Shown here in pieces: positions 16,024 through 23,557 of a stretch of DNA of 64,000 bases. The first letter of the stretch is position 1; the number at the start of each line of letters is the position of its first letter. Origin of the DNA: Streptomyces chartreusis NRRL 3882 (lineage in GTDB: Bacteria; Actinomycetota; Actinomycetes; Streptomycetales; Streptomycetaceae); assembly GCF_900236475.1 (NCBI RefSeq), contig NZ_LT963352.1, forward strand, positions 4,046,501-4,110,500. Reading direction: 5' to 3'. The position numbers and the translations under genes are program-made. Below the pieces are notes generated by a model, which did no database searches, was not told the DNA's origin, and worked only from the letters and a program-made list of their open reading frames with translations.

Positions 16024-17700
16024 TTGTCTGACGTCTCCAACAAGCAGGTGCGACTTAGTTATAGTAAGTGGCTGATGATAGCTGCCTGTCTTACGGTCGC
16101 AGCTATCATGCAGCAGATCTTGCTAATTGTGGGGCTTGGAGGGTGGCTTCCCGGCTGGCAACCGTGGCCCTTCCTGTTGCCTGCGGCCATTGCTTGGGCA
16201 CTCGCGTGGCGCGACTTAGCGACCCCGGACATCCATATTCGACCATGGGTTCGTATCCGTGCCAGTATCCTTCGCGTTCCACCACCACTCTACGCCTTCG
16301 GTGTATTGGTGGTAGCAACGTGCGTTTGGTGGGCTCTTCAAGATAAAGAGCCGTACATGGGGCATGAAGAAGCCGTCTATGCAAATAAGGCTCGCTCTTG
16401 GCTTGATGGAAGCCCTGATGCCGGATGGGGGATATATCGCCCTGTCGGTCTTCCCTTTCTGGGAGCGATAGCGCTTGCCATTCACCATGATGTTGGGGCG
16501 CTGCGAGCAGTTGCGTTGCTACTCAGCCTCTTCACCCTTCTGACTATCTACGTGGTGTGTAGTTGCTGGTCCACTCCTCGGCGGGCTGTAGTAACGACCG
16601 TAGTCATATTGAGTGGACTTGGTTTCCTGCGCCGCATGCCAGAATTCCTGAATGACATCGGCGCTACGGGATTGCTTCTGATATTCGTTTTCCTGCTTGC
16701 GAGGGCACAGGAAAAGCCGAAATCTCGCGCACTGCTTGCGGCTCCATTCATTGCTCTCGCTGCATTCTACTTGCGATATGGGATCGTTGGAAATCTTCTT
16801 GCCATATCTGTAGCTGCAGCATTTTCATATGGCATTCGGTCCTGGATAGCGCAAGGATGGCGGATGGCCATTGCGGTCGTCGTGCTACTGGCAGGACTGG
16901 TCCCTCATTTTGTTTACGCGGCGAAAGTTTCCGGGTGGCCTTTAGGTATAGTACTTTCGGCGACTTCTCAAGCTAACCGTTCATACGTCGGGGACGGATT
17001 GGTTTACTACCTCGCCATATTTCCGTACCGTTTGGCTGGCGACCTTGGAGCGGTCATCATGATCTGTGGCCTCTTCACTGCAGGCGCCGCTACGAAGTTG
17101 CTCATACGGAAACGAGCTAGTTCCTCTAATGGGCCTTCCATTGAGGATCGCCGGCGAGTATTCCTTGGCGCTACTGCTGTACTGATTTTTGTGATACTCG
17201 GCCTTGCCACGGATGGGGAGCCCAGGTTTGTCTTTCTATCGGTTGTTTTGCTCTCATTTCTAGGCGTGCAGCGGCTCGCTGACATTTCCAAACAGCTGGC
17301 TGACATTCCTCTTACTTTCACAGCTGCCGTTTCGCTGCTCACGATTCTTGGGACTTCACAGGTTGTGGCCTACGGGGCAATACCTGGCCCGACAAAATTG
17401 AGTGAGTCCACCGTTCCGGTCGCCCAGCAGATGTCCAGCGCTGATCCATGCTTGCTGGTCTCGGGATATGAGCCTGAAATGGGCTGGTATTCCGGTTGCG
17501 ATGCCGTCACCTATGCACAGTACAGGGAAATGGCATCTAGATCCGACGTGAGGGTGAGTCTGGTGCTATTCGAGCGCGGACGACTTCAACCAGGACCGGC
17601 GAGCCTTAGCGCATTGATAGATGGTCGAGACACTACGATTGTTCGCATCCCGACCAAGGGGTCTCTGGGTACAGCCACTGTGATTACCTTGTCTGAGTGA
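16024..17700 (+). CDS. GT-C fold membrane glycosyltransferase-like protein
   Basis: A 558-aa polytopic membrane protein (about 11-12 hydrophobic segments). The first long extracytoplasmic loop contains YMGHEEAVYANKARSWLDGS, equivalent to the acidic catalytic motif (D/E-E-x-x-Y/W) of ArnT/PMT-type glycosyltransferases, followed by YRPVGLPFLGAIAL. The C-terminal 130 residues form a small outer domain with two cysteines. Start TTG 16024 is chosen because a strong site (aggagg) lies 9 bases upstream. It would transfer a sugar from a polyprenyl carrier to an outer-surface acceptor. Being the last gene of the cassette and equally low in GC, it may modify the secreted proteins or the wall; inference. 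TTA codon at 16942. Confidence 0.72.
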   Translation: MSDVSNKQVRLSYSKWLMIAACLTVAAIMQQILLIVGLGGWLPGWQPWPFLLPAAIAWALAWRDLATPDIHIRPWVRIRASILRVPPPLYAFGVLVVATCVWWALQDKEPYMGHEEAVYANKARSWLDGSPDAGWGIYRPVGLPFLGAIALAIHHDVGALRAVALLLSLFTLLTIYVVCSCWSTPRRAVVTTVVILSGLGFLRRMPEFLNDIGATGLLLIFVFLLARAQEKPKSRALLAAPFIALAAFYLRYGIVGNLLAISVAAAFSYGIRSWIAQGWRMAIAVVVLLAGLVPHFVYAAKVSGWPLGIVLSATSQANRSYVGDGLVYYLAIFPYRLAGDLGAVIMICGLFTAGAATKLLIRKRASSSNGPSIEDRRRVFLGATAVLIFVILGLATDGEPRFVFLSVVLLSFLGVQRLADISKQLADIPLTFTAAVSLLTILGTSQVVAYGAIPGPTKLSESTVPVAQQMSSADPCLLVSGYEPEMGWYSGCDAVTYAQYREMASRSDVRVSLVLFERGRLQPGPASLSALIDGRDTTIVRIPTKGSLGTATVITLSE

Positions 17701-18573
17701 GGCCGCCGCACTTCTCCCTCAGCTTGTTTATTTATGGTCTGACTGGCCACGTTCGGCGATGGACTCAGGTCGCCTGGCCGTTTTGCCCATGTCGTTGCGG
17801 GCGGCGGGACGCCAGTTCTTCGAGGGAGTGGCCTGCCGGGGCCGGACGGTTGAGTTTCGGCGCACGGGCCGGACAGGCCAGGTCCGGTCGCAGGTTTCTG
17901 AACCCCCGGCGAATCGTGCGGGGGTGAGCGGCTGGACTCGACCGGCTTCTCACATGGACGGCGCAGATCCGCGACCAGCGGCCGGGCGGGACGGAGTTGA
18001 TGGACCGCAGATGATCAGATAGGTCCACCGATCAGCCGCCTGGGGCTTTGCAAAGGCGGACAGGCGGCAGGGCCCGCCAGCCTCCGCAGTCGGCGGCCTT
18101 ACCCGGGCGAGGCCGGCACGCATCAGGCGCAAACGGCAGGTCGGCCGTACCAGAGTATGCCGCCTGGTCGGGGCGGCCATATACGGAACTGCGACTTCCG
18201 GAGAGCATGCGGTACTGCACGGAGAGCTCGCCGCGTCACAGCTATGCCGATACCAGTGATGCGTCACTTGCAGGAACACCGAAGCCGAACCGCATCATGC
18301 GGGTCGGCTTCGGCTGTGCGCGCTGGCCATCGGTGTCAGAACGGCGGCTCGTCGGCGTAGCTTCCGCCGCCCCACCCTTCGGTTGTAGTGGGCGGAAGAA
18401 GTGGAGTGTCCAGCGCGTCATTTCACCGGTTACGCAGGTTGCCGGTGTGTGTTCGGGTCCTCACTGAACCCGCCTGTCCACCGCCCGGCGTCCGGCGCAT
18501 GCCCCATCACCGGGTTCTATCGCCTCTCATCGACCCAACGACGGACTTGACCTCTCCCGCGAACTCACCAGCA
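17701..18573. other. Gap of about 870 bp with no recognisable gene
   Basis: GC rises here from the low-GC cassette to host-like values, marking a cargo boundary. Several short frames exist on both strands, but none shows a domain or consistent bias. It may hold degraded DNA from an older insertion. Confidence 0.5.
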
Positions 18574-19614
18574 TCACACCCACGGTCCGTAAGACGCCCC
18601 CCGCGAGTGCCCCGACGCAAGCCTCCAGCGCACGTCCCCTGAGTTCGGACAGATCCGCCACTCCTCTACGATGCCGGTCGCCGTCAGACGCGTCAGCGCG
18701 CTGTGGAACCCCTGATCGTGCAGACCACAGTCGCGGATGATCCGGTCGCATTCACTCAGCCCTTCTCCCGAAGACGGATGACTGTGCGCCGCGAGGTACA
18801 CGCGCAGCAGCCACAGCCGGTGCTCGGCCTCCCCCGTGCGGGCAGGGCGTCCGGTGCGCAGTGCCCAGTCGGCGGCGCGCCGTCGGTCGGGGCGGGCGGG
18901 TGACTGGGCGAGCAGCGCGGCATCCCGAAGCTTCGCAGCGACCCCGCCGGCTCCGGGGCCGTTCACCACGTTCAGCCACCGTGCCCGCTCCAACTCGTAG
19001 CAGGTCTCCCTGGCGTCGATACGTAGACCGCGCAGCAACCCTGCGGGGAGTTGGACCTGCATATACACGTTCATGCGCAGCGCGCACTGCAGGGCGAGGA
19101 GCCTCGCCCCGGCCGAGACTTCAGCGGGCAGGGCCGCGGCCAGATAGCTGAGGATCTCGCTCACGCGGACGCGTTCTCCCGGTCCCCTGGGTCGCCGGGA
19201 GTGACGCGGTCGCGCGGAGGGCGGGTGCGCCGGTACGGCAAGCATGGTGTCGGGCACGATGGCGGCCTGGGCGGTGGCCGCGGCGCAGGCGCCGCAGGCG
19301 TCAGCGAGGCGCCAGATGCGTCCGCCGCGTTCGCAGGCTAGGAGCAGGCGGATGGGGCCGGCGCACCCGCGGTGGCGGCGGTGCCAGCGGCATCCGCGTT
19401 CATGGCACTGGCAGATGCGCAGGTGGTGCGCCCGGAGATCGCCGCGGGCGTGCCGGGCGAGGTGGGCGAGGGCCGCCGAGCGGGCGGACTCCGCGGTGAC
19501 CCGCTGGCCGTCCTGGGGACAGTGCTGGCAGACGAGGACGATCCCGCCGGTCTGGCATCTCAATTCCACCGTCCAGGTCCGCGGCGCCTGTGGACACACG
19601 GTGCGCAGCTTCAT
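18574..19614 (-). CDS. Cys/His-rich putative DNA-binding protein, divergent to XRE gene
   Basis: A 346-aa protein of unknown function. The N-terminal 130 residues contain clustered Cys and His (VCQHCPQDGQ; ICQCHERGCRWHRRHRGC; ACGACAAA), suggesting metal binding. The C-terminal half is helical (SEILSYLAAALPAEVSAGAR; ARETCYELERARWLNVV) and resembles winged-helix regions. ATG 19614 is used because sequence upstream in the same frame runs into the operator repeats. It is transcribed divergently from the small XRE regulator, with three operator-like repeats between the two genes, so the XRE protein probably controls it. Similar proteins are common on Streptomyces plasmids and integrative elements, from memory; no function is known. 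Confidence 0.65.
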   Translation of the reverse strand: MKLRTVCPQAPRTWTVELRCQTGGIVLVCQHCPQDGQRVTAESARSAALAHLARHARGDLRAHHLRICQCHERGCRWHRRHRGCAGPIRLLLACERGGRIWRLADACGACAAATAQAAIVPDTMLAVPAHPPSARPRHSRRPRGPGERVRVSEILSYLAAALPAEVSAGARLLALQCALRMNVYMQVQLPAGLLRGLRIDARETCYELERARWLNVVNGPGAGGVAAKLRDAALLAQSPARPDRRRAADWALRTGRPARTGEAEHRLWLLRVYLAAHSHPSSGEGLSECDRIIRDCGLHDQGFHSALTRLTATGIVEEWRICPNSGDVRWRLASGHSRGASYGPWV

Positions 19615-19687
19615 GAGCGTATGTCCTTCCCTTCCTTGTCCGGCGCCAGCCCTCCCGCGTCGTACGGCGGGGACGGCCGACACCGTA

Positions 19688-19769
19688 GTGCAGACCCCTG
19701 CCCTGCTGTCGGTGGAGCCACTGAGGCAAATAGGGCAGAGGTCTGCACTGACAGGGCAGGGGTCTGCAC
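19688..19769. promoter_or_regulatory. Operator-like repeats between divergent XRE and Cys/His-rich genes
   Basis: GTGCAGACCCCTGCCCTG at 19688-19705 has an exact 18-bp inverted copy, CAGGGCAGGGGTCTGCAC, at 19752-19769. A third, nearly identical copy (AGGGCAGAGGTCTGCAC) at 19732-19748 lies in direct orientation to the second. The block ends 14 bp before the XRE start. This is a typical autoregulatory site cluster. Confidence 0.7.
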
Positions 19770-19783
19770 CGTCGGATGGTCGG

Positions 19784-20056
19784 GTGACGATCTTGCCGCC
19801 CGATCCGGACCTCAACGCGCTCCGGCTGGAGCTGGGGCGCCTGCGGGCTGAACGCGGGTGGAGTTACGACGAGCTCGCCGCCCGCAGCGGCCTGGCCAGG
19901 CGCACCGTGATCGAGATCGAGCAGGGCCGCACCATCGGCACCCTCAAGACGTGGCACGCCCTCGCACACGCCCTGGACACACCGTTCGACGACCTCTTCG
20001 CCACCCTTTGCCACGAGCACGACCTGCCCGGGGCGGACGCCAGCTCCGACATCTGA
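19784..20056 (+). CDS. XRE-family helix-turn-helix regulator
   Basis: A 90-aa protein consisting almost wholly of an HTH_3 domain: LRLELGRLRAERGWSYDELA, ARSGLARRTVIEIEQGR, then TLKTWHALAHALDTPFDDLF. GTG 19784 is the only start that does not read through the operator repeats. Such single-domain XRE proteins act as repressors of plasmid or element genes. The exact inverted repeat just upstream is its probable binding site and would repress both this gene and the divergent Cys/His-rich gene. No peptidase or ligand domain is present, so the inducer is unknown. Confidence 0.8.
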   Translation: MTILPPDPDLNALRLELGRLRAERGWSYDELAARSGLARRTVIEIEQGRTIGTLKTWHALAHALDTPFDDLFATLCHEHDLPGADASSDI

Positions 20057-20216
20057 TCCGGGCCGCCAGCACCGGCGGCGATTCACCCCATCCGGCAACG
20101 CCATATCGAATGCGCGAGCAGTCGTTCGCACTCCTGTCGCCCCGTTCTGCTCTACCTGGGGGACCATCCGGGCCGGGTACCGCCGGTGCGGCGTGTCGGC
20201 TGGCAGGTTCGCCCGC

Positions 20217-21098
20217 ATGTGCTCCTCACCTTCTCCTTCTCCATGGTGCTGGGACGGCAGTCGAGCGAGCGCGCGTCGGCGGCGGTCCCTGCGTATCAAT
20301 CCCGACAGCGCCAGCCGGCTGCTGCGTTGCGGCCAGGCTGCCTCCTGCCGCGCGTGCGGCAATCCGGTCGAGTGGTACCTGCGCGCCGACGACCGCCCGG
20401 TGCAGCTGCATCCGCACGAAGTGCCTGCGGCCCGGGTGCCAGAGTCCTGCCGCTGGCACGTCAGCCGCGGTATCGCCCATCCCGCAGGTGACGGGAGCGG
20501 CTGGTGCCGGCTTGCGCACGCGCTGCTGTGCCCCGGCCGCCCGGCGCCGCCTGCCGCGCCACAGCTGTCCGGGCTACGCCGGTCTCTCGCCCTGCGCACA
20601 CGCCGTCTGATCGACGCCGGAGGCCTCGCTCCGCCAGGCGCGCCAGCCAGCAGTCCGCAGCCGGGCCAGGCCGTCTGCCAACCGGCTCGGCCTGTCGCGC
20701 AGCTGCTGTTCGTCCGTTACCTGGCCTCCCGCCCCGTCGACGAAATCCAGTGCGTCGCCCAGACGCTGCGCCGTGGCCGCTGCACCGCCAAGGTTCTCGG
20801 CCCCAGCTCTCTGCACGGTGTGTGGGCCCTGGTGCCAGTGAGCGCCCCCCAAGGCCAGCTCGCCCTGCCGTCGGATGTCATGGCCGTCTACAGCCTGTCC
20901 GCATTGCCCTACCAGGAACAGCTGCGGTGGCGTGCCCAGCGGTGTGACCAGCATGCCGCCGCCCCTGCGGCGGGTGACCTCGCCGTTGCGGACTGGGAGC
21001 CCTTCGATCCGCTTCGGCACCACGAACACATCCGCACCCGCCTGCCCTCACACGGACGTCGTCCCGGCGGCCCCGCTCCACGGCAGGCCCAGTCGTGA
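20217..21098 (+). CDS. DUF6083-like hypothetical protein
   Basis: About 293 aa. The N-terminal part has RINPDSASRLLRCGQAASC and CRACGNPVEWYLRADDRPVQ, then LHPHEVPAARVPESCRWHVS and GIAHPAGDGSGWCRLAHALL. This Cys/His pattern matches the DUF6083 family of Streptomyces from memory and is probably a small zinc-binding fold. The C-terminal half holds a second region (PVAQLLFVRYLASRPVDEIQ) followed by a low-complexity tail. ATG 20217 fits the usual start of homologues; GTG 20193 is an alternative. The stop overlaps the next gene. Role unknown. Confidence 0.65.
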   Translation: MCSSPSPSPWCWDGSRASARRRRSLRINPDSASRLLRCGQAASCRACGNPVEWYLRADDRPVQLHPHEVPAARVPESCRWHVSRGIAHPAGDGSGWCRLAHALLCPGRPAPPAAPQLSGLRRSLALRTRRLIDAGGLAPPGAPASSPQPGQAVCQPARPVAQLLFVRYLASRPVDEIQCVAQTLRRGRCTAKVLGPSSLHGVWALVPVSAPQGQLALPSDVMAVYSLSALPYQEQLRWRAQRCDQHAAAPAAGDLAVADWEPFDPLRHHEHIRTRLPSHGRRPGGPAPRQAQS

Positions 21099-21568
21099 CG
21101 CATCAGTACGCCGTCGAGGTCGTCCTGACCCGGCCCGCCTCCGCGCGGGAGCTTCACCGCGCCCGCTGCTGCGTGACGTTCGCCGCAAACGCGGACCGCA
21201 CCCGGTTGATGACGGTGCAGAGCGGCAAGAGCGCGGGCCGCGCCTTGCACCGGCTGCGGCGTCGGCTGGACTCGGCCCTGCCGATCGACGTGCTCAGCAC
21301 GCACTACCCCGACCGCCACGGCCGGGTCCTGCTCAACGTCGTCCTCAGCCGCCGCGCCAACGCACAGATTCGCCAGGAGGCGGCCACCAGCGGTGCGCGC
21401 GCCGGGGAAGTCCTGAGCGAGCGGATCACCGTCGGCCTTGCGCGAGAGCAGCGCGAGCGGCACCAGCGTCTCGAGTCGCGGCTGCGCAGCCTGCTCACCC
21501 ACCACACCCCGGAAGAAGTCCTAGCCTGCGCCGCAGCCCGTCTTTTCCAGGCGCGCCCGCCCGGGTGA
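21095..21568 (+). CDS. Hypothetical protein upstream of UvrD-like helicase
   Basis: A 157-aa soluble protein with GTG start overlapping the preceding stop (GTGA). It is rich in Arg and Ala, with an N-terminal alpha/beta part (HQYAVEVVLTRPASARELHR, then CCVTFAANADRTRLMTVQSG) and a C-terminal helical region (RANAQIRQEAATSGARAGEV) that resembles a ribbon-helix-helix or coiled-coil segment. No catalytic motif is seen. Its position between DUF6083 and the helicase, with tight spacing, indicates one operon of unknown purpose. Confidence 0.6.
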   Translation: MTHQYAVEVVLTRPASARELHRARCCVTFAANADRTRLMTVQSGKSAGRALHRLRRRLDSALPIDVLSTHYPDRHGRVLLNVVLSRRANAQIRQEAATSGARAGEVLSERITVGLAREQRERHQRLESRLRSLLTHHTPEEVLACAAARLFQARPPG

Positions 21569-21602
21569 ACCATCCGTCGTTTCCCGGCATCCCCATCATC
21601 AG

Positions 21603-23105
21603 ATGCCCTGGGTCTGGCCGTTTCCATCCCACGGAGTCCAGTTGCACACTCCCACCCCCGAACAGGTCCACGCGGCGGACTCCTTCCGCTCCGGCCAGCA
21701 CCTCGCGCTGCAGGCCGGAGCCGGAACAGGGAAGACCAGCACGCTGTGCCTGCTCGCCGCCAGCACTAAACGCCGAGGCCGTTACCTGGCCTTCAACAAG
21801 GACATCGCGCGCGACGCCGCGGCCCGCTTCCCGTCCACGGTGCAGTGCCGCACCGCCCACGCTACCGCCTTCGCCGCACTCGGCCACCGCTACGCCGACC
21901 GGCTCAACAGCCCCCGCCAGCCGGCTTGGAAGATCGGCCAGGCCCTCGGCATCCTGCGCTCCCTGCGGATCGCCGATTACGAGATCAGTCAGAGAACCCT
22001 GTCCCACAACGTGCTGCGCACCATCACCCGCTTCTGCCACTCAGCCGACGCCACTCTGACGCACCACCACGTGCCGCGTGTGCGGGGCCTCGACAGACCC
22101 GCAGACCACCGGCAGTTCGCCGAGCTCGTGCTCCCCTTCGCGGCCAAGGCGTGGGCAGACCTGCAACGCCCCGACCACGGCATCGTCCGCTTCGAGCACG
22201 ACCACTACCTCAAGATGTGGGCGCTGACCGGCCCGAAGATCGAAGCCGACTTCCTCTTCCTCGACGAGGCCCAGGACACCAATCCAGTTCTGGAGCGAGT
22301 GTTCATCGCCCAGCGAGACCACGCTCAGCTCGTCATGGTCGGCGACTCGGCACAGGCCATCTACGGCTGGCGGGGCGCAACCGACGTGATGACCGGCTTT
22401 GACGCCGAGCAGCTGACCCTCACCCGCTCGTTCCGGTTCGGGCCGCAGATCGCCGACGAGGCCAACCGGTGGCTCGCACTCGCCGACGCCCCCATCCGCC
22501 TGACGGGGACCACCAGCATTCCCGCTGAGGTGAGCAGCGTCGAGCACCCCGACGCGGTGCTGTGCCGAACCAACATCGGCGCGATGACGGAGGTCATGCA
22601 CTTGCTCGGCGAAGGACACCGCGTCGCCCTCACACGCGGAGGCCAGCAGTTGGCACAACTCGCTCTCGCTGCCCGTGATCTGAAGGAAGGACGCCGCACT
22701 CACCACCCCGAACTCGTGCTGTTCGCGTCCTGGGGCGACCTGCAGGACTACACCGCCTACGATCCGGCCGGCCGCGACCTACAGCCCTTCGTCGACCTCG
22801 TCGACACCCACGGCCCCGACGCCATCCTCGCCGCTGTGTCGCAACTCGCCGAGGAGACGCACGCCGACGTCACCGTCTCCACCGCCCACAAGGCCAAAGG
22901 CCGCGAATGGCCGGCGGTGAGGATCGGCAAGGACTTTCCCAAGCCGAAGGACACCGATCCCGGCGCTCCGGCAGCCAGCCAGCCCCCTGAAGTGAGCGAT
23001 TTGGACGCCCGTCTCGCCTACGTCGCCATCACTCGTGCCCGCAATCGACTCGACCTCGGCGGCCTGGCATGGACTGCATCCGCCCAGCAGGTAGAAGGCG
23101 GATGA
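21603..23105 (+). CDS. UvrD/Rep-like superfamily 1 helicase
   Basis: A 500-aa SF1A-type helicase, short for the family because the 1B/2B insertions are reduced. Motif I is QAGAGTGKTSTL (residues 37-48), motif II is FLFLDEAQDTNP (about 218-229), motif III is GDSAQAIYGWRGA, motif IV-like is RSFRFGPQIADEAN, motif V is STAHKAKGREWPAV and motif VI is YVAITRARNRLDL. It would unwind DNA 3' to 5' using ATP. No nuclease domain is fused. The N-terminal 12 residues before LHTPTPEQ may be untranslated if a later start is used. Within the island it may serve element maintenance or defence. Confidence 0.88.
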   Translation: MPWVWPFPSHGVQLHTPTPEQVHAADSFRSGQHLALQAGAGTGKTSTLCLLAASTKRRGRYLAFNKDIARDAAARFPSTVQCRTAHATAFAALGHRYADRLNSPRQPAWKIGQALGILRSLRIADYEISQRTLSHNVLRTITRFCHSADATLTHHHVPRVRGLDRPADHRQFAELVLPFAAKAWADLQRPDHGIVRFEHDHYLKMWALTGPKIEADFLFLDEAQDTNPVLERVFIAQRDHAQLVMVGDSAQAIYGWRGATDVMTGFDAEQLTLTRSFRFGPQIADEANRWLALADAPIRLTGTTSIPAEVSSVEHPDAVLCRTNIGAMTEVMHLLGEGHRVALTRGGQQLAQLALAARDLKEGRRTHHPELVLFASWGDLQDYTAYDPAGRDLQPFVDLVDTHGPDAILAAVSQLAEETHADVTVSTAHKAKGREWPAVRIGKDFPKPKDTDPGAPAASQPPEVSDLDARLAYVAITRARNRLDLGGLAWTASAQQVEGG

Positions 23106-23156
23106 TCCCGCATAGAGACCGACTGGCAGCGCGGTGCCTCAGGCCGCCTGCCGGGC

Positions 23157-23387
23157 TCAGCCTGCCCAGCCGATATCGATCACTTCGATGCCACCGAGGA
23201 AGGCGGTGATCCACACCCACGAGCGAGGACCGAAGATCAGCGTGGCGCGCCAGCCGCCGGGCTGCGGCCATTCACCCGGTCGCAGAAGCGCGGCGGCGAT
23301 TGTCTCCATCACCTCCTTGCGCCCCTCCGGTGGCAGCTCATCTAGGGCGTCCTCCACCCGGACCGCCAGGTCGACCTCGTACGGCAC
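23157..23387 (-). CDS. Small RelE/ParE-like hypothetical protein
   Basis: A 76-aa protein: VDLAVRVEDALDELPPEGRK, EVMETIAAALLRPGEWP, then WRATLIFGPRSWVWITAFLG and VIDIGWAG. The helix-helix-beta order and size recall RelE/ParE toxins, but no antitoxin gene is adjacent and catalytic residues cannot be assigned. It is convergent with the UvrD-like gene and separate from the large helicase gene by about 170 bp. Treat as a hypothetical gene. Confidence 0.55.
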   Translation of the reverse strand: MPYEVDLAVRVEDALDELPPEGRKEVMETIAAALLRPGEWPQPGGWRATLIFGPRSWVWITAFLGGIEVIDIGWAG

Positions 23388-23557
23388 TGCGCACCCCCGT
23401 GCTCGTGATCAGGGAGGTCCATACCGTACGAGCCGGGGGGCTTGGTCACGTGCAGTCCTGTGGATAACCACTCCGCGTACAGGTCAGAGCGCTCTCACAG
23501 CTTGTCGGGCCCCGAAGACGGAACCCCGTGCCACCGCCCGGTCCGCAATCGCAACGG

